DNA of 64,000 bases from CAVVNC01 sp963750015 (GTDB lineage Bacteria; Desulfobacterota; Syntrophorhabdia; Syntrophorhabdales; WCHB1-27). The stretch spans positions 67,075-131,074 of the forward strand of contig CAVVPU010000016.1 in NCBI GenBank assembly GCA_963750015.1, written 5' to 3'. This document shows positions 1-10,424 of this stretch, piece after piece (within the stretch, counting starts at the first letter, position 1; each line of letters begins with the position of its first letter). The position numbers and the translations under genes are program-made. The notes beneath the pieces were generated by a model. The model made no database searches. It had not been told where the DNA came from and saw nothing but the letters and a program-made list of their open reading frames with translations.

Positions 1-207
1 GATCTGTGAGGGCCTGGGGGTGAAATTCCCCCGGGCTACTCGGCGCGCCAATGCCGGTCCACCCGTTGGGCTAACAAAACATAGCTGCGTTACTACCCAG
101 TAGAAACTCCCTTTCATTAAGTCAGCCCTGTAAGAGATCGCCCGCTGGGTTGGAAAATCCCTTTCCCTTCTTTTCAGATGGCACCGGAAGTATCTTGCCG
201 GGGAATC
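1..207. other. no gene seen; hairpin near window edge
   Basis: No convincing reading frame lies in this stretch, which is downstream of the leftmost tra-operon gene. A GC-rich inverted repeat (GGGGG at 16-20, CCCCC at 28-32, with flanking GCC/GGC) could form a hairpin, but no T-run follows, so it is not called a terminator. Confidence 0.3.
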
Positions 208-651
208 CTATTCCCAAATAAAGACGTCCGCCACGATATAGACCGCGAGGCACAACATCGCAACGAACGGCGTCGCAGCGACGGTCGCCCGCGAAAGAAC
301 CAGATCCTTGACGATAGAGGGCCGATTGTTCGCATCCAGGCGGCGGTATTCCCTGATGCGCCGGATCATGGCCGCGAGCGAGCACATGCAGAGTCCCGCC
401 ATGACCGCAACCATTGTGGCATAGAGCCGGGGATTGCTTTCCTCGATGCAGCCGCCCGGCGGGCATAAATAGACCTCCCGAAATCTTCGCCAGTGCCGCG
501 CACCCGACGTGAAAGCAGCGGTGCACACGCCGGACACGTGCATGGCGAGTATCAGAAAATAGCTCCTCAGCTCCTTTCTCGTTTCCTCGCATCGGTCGGC
601 TGTCTCGTCACGCTGTATGGGCAAGGCCTCTTCTTTCAGACTCTCCGCCAT
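208..651 (-). CDS. small inner-membrane protein of the tra operon
   Basis: Predicted 147-residue protein of unknown family. Three hydrophobic stretches are visible: one in the N-terminal third (SYFLILAMHVSGVCTAA), one in the middle (ATMVAVMAGLCMCSLAAMI) and one at the C-terminus (FVAMLCLAVYIVADVFIW), so it is probably an inner-membrane protein. I chose the ATG at 651 because it overlaps the traW stop as TGATG and is preceded by GGAGGG at good spacing; an ATG at 666 is also possible. It is translationally coupled to traW, so it probably belongs to the conjugation apparatus. No homologue is recognised by eye. Confidence 0.6.
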   Translation of the reverse strand: MAESLKEEALPIQRDETADRCEETRKELRSYFLILAMHVSGVCTAAFTSGARHWRRFREVYLCPPGGCIEESNPRLYATMVAVMAGLCMCSLAAMIRRIREYRRLDANNRPSIVKDLVLSRATVAATPFVAMLCLAVYIVADVFIWE

Positions 652-1412
652 CAGTTCGCCCTCCATGACGATTTGCTCGCCTGTCCCGCCGATTTGGCAG
701 GAGGTATCCGCACCTCCGTCACCTCCATGTACGTCCCCGATTGCCGGACCACCGACGGGAGTGCCTGGATCTTGAACGCCTCGATCAGTTTGGTGCTTGC
801 ATAGAACACCGGGCGCCTGAGCGATTTGGCAAGCTCGCTGTAGGAGCCGTCCGTGAGAAGGAGGGTGGTTTTGGCGTCCTTGCTGTAGGCTGATTCCGTG
901 AACCAGCGTATGTGTTCGGGCCGGTTCCCGTTCAGGACGATGAGGGTCTTGGGGTAGGTTAGGTAGCTGAGCGGGTTGAACGTATAGCCCGCGGGGTAGA
1001 CGACGTTCCCCTTGTCGTCTTTGATGTCCCTCTCGAGAGTGTAGGTCATATCAACAAGGAACGTGCGGTCTTTCTGCGCGGAGCCGATTGTCTTCATTTC
1101 TTTCACGTCTTGTGGCGTGAAGTTCCTGGCCTTCTTTGCGAGGGCGTTTTTGTCGGCCGTTTTCGAGAAGTCGACCGATTTTGCCTTTTCCTGGAGTTCC
1201 TTGAGGGCGTCCTTTTCGACGATGTCGTAGACCGCCCCGAAGGTGCCGAGATCCTTGGCGAGGGCCGTTGACGCTATGAGCAGGCAAAAAAATGCAGCGG
1301 CGAGGATGCGCTGCATGGTAGGCTTCTTCGCCATCATTCCCACCGCCCGGGCGGAGAAGGAAGACAGGACCACAAGCGCCGGCGTTGCAAGCAAAGAGAC
1401 AACGGTTTTCAT
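651..1412 (-). CDS. traW: TraW, periplasmic F-type T4SS assembly protein
   Basis: TraW is a periplasmic protein needed for F-pilus assembly and works with TraU and TrbC. The mature start (DLGTFGAVYDIVEKD) and the C-terminal block (RRPVFYASTKLIEAFKIQ, then ALPSVVRQSG) match the TraW pattern of an N-terminal G-x-VY-x-I-x-E and a C-terminal FGI-x-x-VPA-x-V-x-Q. A clear signal peptide (QRILAAAFFCLLIASTALA) precedes DLGTF. The start is ambiguous: the ATG at 1412 has AGAGGG upstream but adds a second hydrophobic leader, while ATGs at 1337, 1334 or 1316 would give a single signal peptide. It lies just after traN and overlaps the next gene by one base. Confidence 0.8.
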   Translation of the reverse strand: MKTVVSLLATPALVVLSSFSARAVGMMAKKPTMQRILAAAFFCLLIASTALAKDLGTFGAVYDIVEKDALKELQEKAKSVDFSKTADKNALAKKARNFTPQDVKEMKTIGSAQKDRTFLVDMTYTLERDIKDDKGNVVYPAGYTFNPLSYLTYPKTLIVLNGNRPEHIRWFTESAYSKDAKTTLLLTDGSYSELAKSLRRPVFYASTKLIEAFKIQALPSVVRQSGTYMEVTEVRIPPAKSAGQASKSSWRAN

Positions 1413-1422
1413 AACAGGCCCT

Positions 1423-2935
1423 CTATTTTTGGACGCCATTGTAGTAGCTGTTTATCTTATCAGACACGTTTTGCTGGATGGTGGACTGCACCTGCGTCGT
1501 GATGTCCCCGAAGTACTCGGACAGGTCCATCTTCGAGAAGTCGAGCATCTGGAACTCCGTCGACGTGAACCCCCGGCAGTCCGCGTTAGCGGGGCCGTCA
1601 TCGGAAGCGACGCCCCATGGATTCGGGTTGAAGGACTTGAGCTGAGGCCGGCCCTGTTCCTGTATGATGCGGGCAAGCTTCGAGTTGAAACAGCAGAAGG
1701 CTTCGGTTTTTTGCACGCACCCGACGAGGGGCCACTTGTCCGAGCAGTATGAGCCCAGGTCGTGGCACATCCCCGCTGCATCCTCCATGGCCGTCTCAAG
1801 GTCTTCCTGGCTGCAGCTCCCCGAGAGTAACAGTTCCTCCACCGCATACATGACGGCGGCAATGATCAAGGTCGTGGGGTTGAGAAGCATCGCGGTCATA
1901 TAGGTCTCCATGCCGCTCATGATGCCTTCCGTGGCGGTCGCCCCGTCTGCGATCGCATTGCCCGCGACCTGGACGCTATTCGCCACTTCCGTGTCGAGAT
2001 TGAGGCTGTCGAGGTATGCATTCGCATCCGCCAACGAGTAAGTCGACATAGTCCCGTATTGAGTCGAATAGGAGGCGATCTGGCCAAGGTGGTATATCGT
2101 CGAAATCGTCTGTCCCCCGCTGTACATGCTCTGAGCGCTTCCCACGTCCTCGCCGAGCGGTGAATCCCCCGCCTGGCAGCAGTTCTTCCAGCCCGACTGC
2201 TGGCCCGACAGGTTGCACGTCATCTTCCTCCCGCTAAAGATGTATATGGTACCGAGACAGTTCCCGGCTGCATCCGTCGGGCCGTTGTTCTGAAGCATCG
2301 CGGTGCTCACGGTCGTGGTCTGCGCCGTCGAGGGATCGATGCACGTCGCCGTCGAGCACTCGAAACTTCCCGCGTTACTGAGGCAGGGATAGGCAGTGCC
2401 ATGGGGGCAGACCCACGTGGTATTGTCGATGCACGCCTTGGCGGTGGAGCTATACGTACCCTTGGCACAGGTAACGGCCACGGCGCATATGCCCGCGCTC
2501 AGGGTGTAGCCGCTTGGGCAGCTGCCCTGAGCACACGATCCGGTCCGGGTGCATTCATTGCTGGTATCGCACATGTACGACGATCCGTAGGGGCACACCC
2601 CTGAGGTGCAGGCGGTCGTCTCGGAGCAGGCAGCATTGCACGAAGCCTGGCTGTCATACGGGGACCCATCGAGGCTGCACGTCCAGGAAGCCGCCTCGCA
2701 CTGATCGTCCGCGGAGACGTAAGCACCGCCCGTAGGGCAGGTGGGCGCGGTTTCCGCGGGCGTGCACGCAACTGCGTCGAGGGGGCAGAGCGTGCCGGCG
2801 TCGCCTATGCAGTTCGCCGTTTCTCCCTAGTCTATCTGTCCGTTCCCGTTGAGGTCCAACCCGCACACGAGGGCGGTGGCATGAGCGTGTCCGGCCAGGA
2901 GAAGCCACGACACCAAGAAAGAGCACTACTCTCAC
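1423..2935 (-). CDS. traN: TraN-like mating-pair stabilisation protein (frameshift and in-frame amber)
   Basis: TraN is a cysteine-rich outer-membrane protein that stabilises mating pairs. The C-terminal block ending in FCCFNSKLARIIQEQG then RPQL is diagnostic of the family, and many Cys-rich repeats (CP-G-x-Y-x-C) precede it. The start is a GTG at 2935 overlapping the TGA of the upstream gene as GTGA. From it a signal peptide (VRVVLFL then VSWLLLAGHAHA) can be read if one T of a TTT run near 2918 is dropped. The following segment (CGLDLNGNGQID) is interrupted by TAG at 2827-2829 and then continues with GETANCIGD in the same frame. About 503 aa in total, close to F TraN. Either the amber is an error or mutation, or it is read through. 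Confidence 0.75.
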
Positions 2936-5221
2936 TGAAGGCCGATTTCCGTTCCGTCGCTGCATATGATGTCCTGCGCTCCTTTTCTCAGGGTCTGCAT
3001 GATGACCGCCGCTTCAGTGAAGTCGTCGATGCATTGGCAGTCGGTGACGATCGTTTCGCCTGCACCTACAGGGCATCCCGCCGAGGTACAGGCGTGGTAA
3101 TAGTAAACGGGCGTCGTTGTGTCAAGAGAGACATCGCTTTTCTTGTCGGCGACGTTCGTCGAGGTGTTGTCGACGCTCATCACCGTCTTGCACGCCTGCT
3201 GGCAGCTCTCGATGTTCCCCCGGTACACGTTGCTTGTCGCATAGGAGCTGCTCCCGGTCGTCCACGTCGAACCCGACAAATAGTAATCGTTGTAAGACAT
3301 CGACGAGGTATCGTCCTGGGCGGACTGCTTTACGGTCGATACGCGCTTTTGTATGGCGGAGAAGTCGTATCCATTGGTCGTGCAGGTGTAGGTCCTCGTC
3401 TTCGTCCACCATGGCTCGCAGTCGTTCTCGGAGCAGCTCTTGCTGCAGAAGCCGGGGACGCCCACGCAGGCGGATGCCGCCCGGGATGGGACACTCATTG
3501 GGAGAGAAGTTGACGATGCCGCTGCCTGTGCCGAGGCCATGATAGTAAAGGTAGGTGGTGTACAGATCCCAGGCCGAGCCGGCCGTGACGGTCACGTTGC
3601 CCCATTCCCCCGCGATGGATCCGCCGCCTGAGGCGGTCACCCCCTTGAAATACACCCACCCCGTGTAGCTGCCAAATTGGGTGGTCACGGCTACAGCCGA
3701 ATCATAGGGGTTTCCGTAAGGGTCGGTTCCCGGCCCGGCGACGGTTACCCAGTTGTACCTCCAGCAGTTGCCGTCCGCGTTCGTATTTATCGTTCCCCAC
3801 ACTTGAACGCCGGGCATGAACTGGAGCGAGCCTGCCGTCACGGTCGGGTAGCTCTCGGTACATGTCGCGCTGGTCCACGAATCCGCATCGCAGAGCATAT
3901 CTCCGTATCCATCGTCGTAACAGGGATAATCCCCCAGAGGGCACGTGTATGTCGGCGTGGTGCTTTGTCCCATGAAATAGAGCGCGTTGCCCGAACCCAC
4001 CAGATAGGGACAGCCGCTCCACGAGCCTCCGTACCCCACGATGGGGTTCATGATCGCGCAGCTCGCGACCGTGCTTCCGTTCGTGCACGTAGGGTCCGTC
4101 CCGGTGCAGAGATACCCTATCCCTAAGGGGCAGGAGTAATCACAGCTCGCGGACACGGTGGCCGAGAGCGGCTGGCAGGACGAAAGGGGCTCAAGGCCCG
4201 TGGCCATATAGTTACTGACCGTCGTCACTCCATCGATGTTCTCGCTTCGGAGCTGGCAGTTGGAATTGTTCTCCATGACGGAGCACCCGTTGGTGATCCC
4301 GGACTCCATGAAGCACTGGTAGTTCGTGTCCCAGGTTATCGTGTCGCCCCTCGCGATGGTGCACGTCGCGGTCTGATAATTGCCCGCCGCGTCCGACGTT
4401 TTGAGCGTGCTGTAGACGCTCGTCGGGACCACGGCCTGCTCGGCTGCCTGGGCCGCGGCGTCGGAGGACATGGTGCCGGGAGTGTAATAGTACTGTTCAG
4501 CATTCTCCGGCGCGGAGGACGAAGCGACGCATCCCCCGGAGTTCTGTCCGTAGTAGGTCGCGTCCATGCCGTCGATCACGACGTTGCTGATGGCATACCG
4601 GGCGTCGTATGTCTGTATCGCCCCCGCAACCCCTCCCCCGATGACGTTCATGATGGTCGGGGTGTTGCCGAAGACGAGATTCGTTCCGCAGGAGTTGTTG
4701 ACGCAGAAGCAGCCGCCCAGAGCCGTGAAAGGGACCACTGCAAGAGAGACCTGTCCCGACGCGTTGCTCGTCCACTGGTAAGTCTGGCAGTTGGTCCACG
4801 TCCCCGGATCGCAGGCGATGACCCCGTTCGCACAGAGTCCCGATACGGGGAAAGGCACTTCATAGGTATAGTCGAGGGTGCCGTCGAAATTGGTGTCCTG
4901 GCTCACGATGAAGGTGGTGATGTCTCCCGTCGCTCCGGGTTGGATGAGGACCTCCATGAACCGCTGCGAGTTCGGGCATTGAAGCTGTCCGGAGAACGAG
5001 GTGCTCCCGTCTACCGTCGTCATGGGGGTGTTGCTTGAGGTAAGCGGATTCGAGACGTTGTTCGTGATCCCGGCCTTTGTCCCGTACGCACCGAGGATGC
5101 TGTTTCCCTGGGCTACTCCGAGATCGCTCGCGCTCTGGGAAAGACCTTCACGGGGAGCGGCGAGGAACGCAACACACATGCACAGGAGGAGGTACGGCCT
5201 GAACCGTGAACCGGTGCCCAT
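2932..5221 (-). CDS. large Cys-rich secreted protein of the tra operon (frameshifted)
   Basis: About 763 residues after joining two frames; the frame changes near 3475, between CPIPGG and ACVGVPGFCSKSC. An N-terminal signal peptide (YLLLCMCVAFLAAP) is clear. The protein is rich in Cys, Thr, Ser, Gly and Tyr and contains short CP-x-G-x-x-Y-x-C-like repeats resembling the repeats in the adjacent traN. It may therefore be a TraN-related adhesin-like surface protein, but it lacks the diagnostic TraN C-terminus. It starts 8 bases downstream of the traC stop and ends in a GTGA overlap with traN, so the three genes are one transcriptional unit. Exported location is well supported; the specific role is not. 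Confidence 0.65.
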
Positions 5222-5229
5222 AGGACCTC

Positions 5230-7711
5230 CTATCGTTTTCCCTGGTCGAGGATCATTTCGATCGCTTCCCGGTAACCCACCCCTTTTTTCTCCATCACCG
5301 TCTCGATGCGCTGGTTGTCCTCGGGAGAAGAGGAATAGAGGTACCGGGAGAAGTCGTCCACGACCAGGCGGGCGACGCCCGTCCCGAAGGGCGTGTCCAA
5401 GAATATCTCGGAGTACTTGGGACTGTTCCGCCTCACCGATTTCAGGAGGGCCGCTTCGAACTCGCCGTATTCGAGGACCCCGTCCCTCACCACCTTCTCT
5501 ATGTCGTCCGCCTGAAGGAAGAACTTGAACGCCGAGTTTGCCTCGATCACCTTCCCTACCCTGCCGAAGAGGGACAGATCGGTCGCCGACTGGGTGATGA
5601 CGTTGAAGCTCCCCGAGTGCTTACGGGCCTTCCGGTACCCGTCCTCGATGACCTTACCCAGGATCAGGTTGTCGCGGATGAGCTGCCACCCCTCGTCAAA
5701 GACGACGAGCTTCTTCTCGTCCCGCCGCGACCGGTAGAAATCGCTCGTCACCGCGTTGATCACCTGGAGCACCGCGACATTGAAGAGCTGCTTTTGCTGT
5801 TCGAGGTGGCCCAATTCCAAAACCACGAAATCGTCGTCGTGGATGGTGAACCCGGAGGGGCCGTTAAAGTAGGGCCCGTACCTGCCGTCCCGGGAGAACT
5901 CCGCCATGGCGAAGGCGAGCCGGTGGGCGGTCACCTCGAGCTCGTTCGTAAACGCCGCGTTGGCGGACGAGGCTCCTATCTTCGCGGGATAGGTCCGGAG
6001 GAACTCGTAGACGTGGTGAAACTCCGCGCTCTGGCCGTAGGTCCTGTGCGCCCACGTGACCGCGTCCATGAGAAGACGCATCTCGATCTCCGAGGGTTGT
6101 GGTTTCTCGGAGGTGGAATAGCACATCTGGGCGGCGACCTGGGCGATCGTCGGAAGGTCGAACTGGGGATCGACGATATGGGTGAAGGGGTTGATGGACA
6201 TGCCGTCCCTGAAGTCGAGGTAGCGGGCGCCGCAGAGCCGGGTCATCTTCTTGTAGGAATCCCCGATATCGACGATCCGTATCTTCGCCCCCGCGGTGTA
6301 ATAATTGTAGGTGAGGCAGTTGACGAAAAAGGACTTGCCCGAGCCCGTCGAGGCCGCGACGAAGGCGTTGTGGTTGTTCGCGCGCGAGTCGAACAGATCG
6401 AGCGTGCAGAGTTGCCCCTTCCTTCCGGCAAGGAGGAGATAGGGCGCTCCCCCTCCGGCGAAATCCGCCTGCACGGGGAGTAACGCTGAGACCGTGTCCG
6501 TCGGGGCGATAAAGCTCCGCTCCATGTTGTCGACGTTCTTGCCGACGTTGTAGAGGCCCGAGAGGTAGGCAGGAGATGAAGAGTATGGGAAGAATGCCCC
6601 GGTCCTCCTGCATCCGGTAGCCCGAGTCCTCCCAAAGCCGCTTTGCCCGGACCAGCGACTCGCTCACCGCATCGCTGTGCGCTCCGTAGACCCACAGGAT
6701 GGGCATGATCTTCACGAACCTTCTTCCCGACTCGAGCTCGCCCGCCGCCCACATGTGCTCCTCCTTGCGCATCTCGTGCTGGCGGGCGAAGGAGCCGACC
6801 CCTTTCTGCTGGAGCATGGCGTTGCATTTGGTGTGGAGCCATGCGCGCAGATCGGAGTAGACGATGTTGAGGGTATAAATGAAGGGGGTCCGGTACTGGT
6901 TGACGTCCTGCTGAGGCCCCCATATCCCCCCGAATATCTCGTTCGTCATGACTGCGTTCACCTCCGGCGGCACCTCCTTGGGGGTCGTGCACCGGAAGCA
7001 CCTGCCCCCTATCCACATCTCCTTCATGGACTTGGTGATTTGCGTCTCCGCGAAGATGATCTGCTCGGCGATCGGCCGGGAGTCGTCGTAACGGCAGGGA
7101 TCCCCGCCGTAGTCCTCTCCGTTGAAGAGCCGCCGCATCCACCTGATGAGACCGTCTGCCGCCAGGGGGGAAGGAAAGAGGTTCGCGCCGCTTAGGATCT
7201 CGAAGATCGTGTTTCTCGTGTCATTGAGATCGACATCGCTTCCTCCCGAGGGGAACTTCGCGGACACGATCAGACGAAAGTCGCGCACGGGGATGTTGTT
7301 GAGCTTATCGAGCCCTTCGCGTCCGCTTTCGAGGAACTCGGTGAACCGCTCCGCGGAGGCCCGGGCGAGGTCGGATGCGCGGGTCTTCAGGGTCTTGTAG
7401 GAGGAGAGGTAGGGCTCGATGGAAGGGTCCGCGATAAGGGTGAACTGGATGATCGATCCGGAAGGGACGCTGAGCCGTATGATGCCTTCCAAGGTCTCCA
7501 TGGTCTGCGCTCCCGCGAAGGCGAGTGGCGAGCACTCGAAGATGAACCCCGCGGAGTCGTCCGCGCACCCGTAGACCTTGGTCTCGGGGTCATAGGTGAT
7601 CCAGGGGAGATAGTGGGAGAAGCGCTTCCGGTACGTCTCGTCCCGAAGGTCGGAGAACGTGAGCCCCTCGACGCCGAGCACCCTTTTGAGAAGACTGTTG
7701 CCGAGGGGCAT
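5230..7711 (-). CDS. traC: TraC, VirB4-type T4SS ATPase (one frameshift)
   Basis: TraC is the cytoplasmic, membrane-associated ATPase that energises F-pilus assembly. The N-terminal half contains the TraC/VirB4 N-domain; the C-terminal half has Walker A (AASTGSGKSFFVN) and Walker B (KLVVFDEGWQLI), followed by the VirB4-type sensor region (NVITQSATDLSLFG). The reading frame shifts near 6562, where an extra C in GGGCCTCTAC separates SCLPLG from LYNVGKNVDNMERSF. Corrected length is about 826 aa, normal for TraC. It begins one base after the traV stop. A single-base insertion beside a homopolymer suggests sequencing error rather than inactivation. Confidence 0.9.
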
Positions 7712-7712
7712 C

Positions 7713-8168
7713 TTAGCGTCCCTCCATGGCGGGATTGCCGTCGAGCACCCAGCGGAAGTCGTCGACGACGAAGTAGGCGTAGCGGTACATGTAGAGGTCC
7801 TTGCCGTTCTTGTAGGGTAAAAGAAGGACGCGCATCACCTTCGGCGGGGCGATGAGGGGCGTTGCCGGCTCTTCCAGAAGACCGGTGAGCTTCTTGTAGA
7901 CGCTCTCCTGATAGGCCGTCTCATTGGCGGACGGGACCGCAACGAGCGGGCACGGGCCTCCGGGCGGGCACGCGGCAACGGTTTTACCGTTATCCATAGG
8001 CGGCGGCGCCTGGCGGGACTCGTTGTAGGCCCCGGTCATGCTCACGCATCTGCCCGATTCCTTATAGGGGCAGTTGAAGTTGGACTTGTAGGGGTTGACC
8101 GCATCCCCCACTGTGGAGCACGCGGATAGAATTGCCATCGTCACGAGCGCGAGAAACAGCTTGTACAT
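7713..8168 (-). CDS. traV: TraV, outer-membrane lipoprotein of the T4SS
   Basis: TraV anchors the TraK-TraB core complex in the outer membrane. The 151-aa protein begins with a lipoprotein signal peptide and lipobox (AILSACSTVG, Cys at about residue 17), then has the typical TraV feature of Cys residues shortly after the lipobox (FNCPYKESGRCVS). The C-terminal region (RVLLLPYKNGKDLY then RYAYFVVDDFRW) fits TraV. I placed the start at the ATG at 8168 because it gives the lipobox directly. It sits between traB and traC as in F. Confidence 0.85.
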   Translation of the reverse strand: MYKLFLALVTMAILSACSTVGDAVNPYKSNFNCPYKESGRCVSMTGAYNESRQAPPPMDNGKTVAACPPGGPCPLVAVPSANETAYQESVYKKLTGLLEEPATPLIAPPKVMRVLLLPYKNGKDLYMYRYAYFVVDDFRWVLDGNPAMEGR

Positions 8169-8184
8169 TGTGGGTCTCCTTATC

Positions 8185-9438
8185 TTAGAACACCGGGGAG
8201 CAGGCCTCCGCTCCCATGCAGACGTTGTTCTTCTCTTTGATCTCAAGGTCCACTCCCTCGCTGATCACGACCGTCACGGGCCTCATGGCCCCCACTTCGA
8301 CCGCGGGAACGGCCTGCTTCCCCAGATCGAGGAGGAACTTTTCAAGGTCGTGGCCTGCCTGGGCGATGCCTTTGCCCGCCCCCGCCTTGGCTGCCTCGTC
8401 GGTGTTGAAGGACTGGGTCGTGCCGAGAGGGCTTACCGACGTGACGGTGGTCGACGCGGCGACGGCATCGCCAAAGCCCGCGACGAACCCCGCAAATAAG
8501 CTTCTCGCGACGGCCGCGCCCATCTTCGACACGACCGTTCCCCGAAGTCCCACGAAGCCGTCCTGGTCGACCACGTAGCCCTTCACCTTCTGGTCGATGA
8601 CGGATTCGCCATTCTTGGCGAGGCAGGACAAAGTGTCGAGGCGGATATGGGCACGCTCGTCAAACAGCGACCCGTGGGCCTCGACGATGACGAAGCACCC
8701 TTTCAGGTCCGCCTTCACGGAGTTGGGGAGGATCGCGAGGTTCTTGATCCGTATAAGCCCGGGAAGGGGCTCGCCCTTCCCTCCTTCATTTGCCGGCGCG
8801 TACATACCCGACAGCAGCGTCGCCTCCATGAAAGAGGGGGGAAGATAAATCTTCATTGGGTCTTTTTTTTTACCCTCGCTTTTGGCATCGCTCTGGGAGA
8901 CGAGCTTGATGCCTCCGTATATCTCGGGTTTGGGGGGTGTAATCGGTGTCCCCGGCAGACTGATGCGGGGCGACGGCGGCACGCCGGGAGGCAGCGGCGC
9001 CGTGAGGGACCCCGTGGCTCCGGCGGGAGGCAGCGCAGGTGACGTCGCGGGAGCGCCGGGTAAGGGGAGATGCCCCTTGTCCTTCGCCGGGGGAACACCC
9101 GGCGCAGCCTTGCCCGGAGAGAGATCGGGGACAGGCCCCGGCGCTTTCGCGTCCTGGATGGCCTTGAGTTGCTTTTGAACGTCCTCGAGCTGCGTCTTCA
9201 TGTCGGCGAGGCCCTTGGTGGACTCGTTGTAGAGGGACTTTTCGAGGACGTTCTTATCCCCCGCGCCGAGGTTGATCTCCTTCTTGGCCGAAGGGGCCGG
9301 AGGCGGCGCGGCGCCCCGGGTGTTCTTGTAGAGGCCGTAAGAAATCCCCACGAGCACGAGAAGGACGCCCGCGATGATGCTCTTCTTTCTCTGCTCGGGT
9401 TTCAGGGTAGCCCATATCTTGGTCAGTTTCTCTTTCAC
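8185..9438 (-). CDS. traB: TraB, T4SS core scaffold protein
   Basis: TraB (VirB10 family) spans from the inner membrane to the outer-membrane core complex. The 417-aa protein has a short cytoplasmic N-terminus, one membrane segment (SIIAGVLLVLVGISYGL, about residues 20-37), a coiled-coil stretch with the pattern MKTQLEDVQKQLKAIQ, a long Pro-rich linker (about residues 95-170) and a C-terminal VirB10/TrbI-type domain. That domain includes the segment PPSFMEATLLSGMYAPAN and the helical region near FAGFVAGFGDAV. Length and domain order are normal. The start overlaps the traK stop by four bases (ATGA). Confidence 0.9.
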   Translation of the reverse strand: MKEKLTKIWATLKPEQRKKSIIAGVLLVLVGISYGLYKNTRGAAPPPAPSAKKEINLGAGDKNVLEKSLYNESTKGLADMKTQLEDVQKQLKAIQDAKAPGPVPDLSPGKAAPGVPPAKDKGHLPLPGAPATSPALPPAGATGSLTAPLPPGVPPSPRISLPGTPITPPKPEIYGGIKLVSQSDAKSEGKKKDPMKIYLPPSFMEATLLSGMYAPANEGGKGEPLPGLIRIKNLAILPNSVKADLKGCFVIVEAHGSLFDERAHIRLDTLSCLAKNGESVIDQKVKGYVVDQDGFVGLRGTVVSKMGAAVARSLFAGFVAGFGDAVAASTTVTSVSPLGTTQSFNTDEAAKAGAGKGIAQAGHDLEKFLLDLGKQAVPAVEVGAMRPVTVVISEGVDLEIKEKNNVCMGAEACSPVF

Positions 9439-10424
9439 GATTGTCCTCCCTCTGTCCGTTCCACCACAAAGACCCTTGATGCCTCTCCCTTCCTCAAGGT
9501 CATGAACTCCGCGCAGACGGCTACGGGGTACGTGGAGATGCCGGTGCGCAGGAAATCGCTCTCCTTGAAGGAGACACTCTCTAAAGCGCCCGGGGGAATG
9601 CGGACCTCGAACTCCTTCACCCGGAGGCCCTCGCCCTCGATCGCATAGGTGGCGCGAAGGGTTACCTCAAGGTCTTTAAAGACCTCCATCCTTTTGTTCG
9701 CGACCGCCTTGACGATGCTGTCGGGGAGATCGCCGGTATAGACCCTTTTCACGATGGCGAGGACCTTCTTCTCGAAGGGGAGCTCTCCGAAGAGCTCCAT
9801 GTTCTTCATGACGATCTGTGCAGGACCATTCACGAGCTCGACCAATTGGGCGGGAATGCGGGCGGGTGCCGCAATCATCGTGTAGACCGCGTCCCCGCAT
9901 ACGAAGTAGATCTCGGAGGGAGTGGCGGAATAGAGGTCTCTTCCGTCCTTCTTCACCACGAGGAACTTCACGTAGGCGTTCTTGCCCGAGAGGTTGACCG
10001 TGAGTCCCTTCTCCTCGGAGTAGATGACGTCCTTGATGTCGACGGGGCAAATCACCCGGTTGATGTCGGAGTTGGAGAGGCGCACCGGGGTCGTCGTGTC
10101 GGGGGAGACCTTCTGGGGCACGACCATGAGATCGGGCAGGGCCTCCTGTTCGCTGAAGCCCGTCGCCAGAGTGGGAGAAGAGGTTGCCGCCTTCGCTCCC
10201 TGCGAGGAAGGAGTCTGGGGACCCGGTGGTGCGGTCATGGGAGTTTTGGGGGGGCTCGATGGCAGGGCGGCTTTGCGCCAGTTGGACTGTACGACGGATG
10301 GAGGCGTTTTTGTCTCGGCCGCGGGCGCTTGAGGATCGCACCCCTTCGGGCCGCACGTGTCGGCGAGGGCCAATGATGCGCAGATGATTATGGCGAGAAG
10401 ACCGGCACAGAGTGCGTGCTTCAT
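9435..10424 (-). CDS. traK: TraK, secretin-like T4SS core protein
   Basis: TraK is the VirB9-like component of the outer-membrane core. The 329-aa protein has a signal peptide (AGLLAIIICASLALA), a Pro/Thr-rich linker and then a conserved domain with the TraK signature (LSNSDINRVICPVDIKDV, then YSEEKGLTVNLSG). The C-terminus (YPVAVCAEFMTLRKGEASR) resembles the TraB-contacting part of TraK. It lies between traE and traB in the canonical F order, overlapping both by four bases. The Pro-rich linker makes it longer than F TraK (about 240 aa). Confidence 0.88.
   Translation of the reverse strand: MKHALCAGLLAIIICASLALADTCGPKGCDPQAPAAETKTPPSVVQSNWRKAALPSSPPKTPMTAPPGPQTPSSQGAKAATSSPTLATGFSEQEALPDLMVVPQKVSPDTTTPVRLSNSDINRVICPVDIKDVIYSEEKGLTVNLSGKNAYVKFLVVKKDGRDLYSATPSEIYFVCGDAVYTMIAAPARIPAQLVELVNGPAQIVMKNMELFGELPFEKKVLAIVKRVYTGDLPDSIVKAVANKRMEVFKDLEVTLRATYAIEGEGLRVKEFEVRIPPGALESVSFKESDFLRTGISTYPVAVCAEFMTLRKGEASRVFVVERTEGGQS

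Noticed and set aside
2654..2965. Arg-rich minus-strand frame overlapping the start of traN
   Set aside because: Only its first few codons are real (the GTG start of traN before the shift); the rest is the wrong frame.
5617..6483. Long plus-strand frame opposite traC
   Set aside because: Composition is a shadow of the GC-rich traC codons; no ribosome site and no family features.
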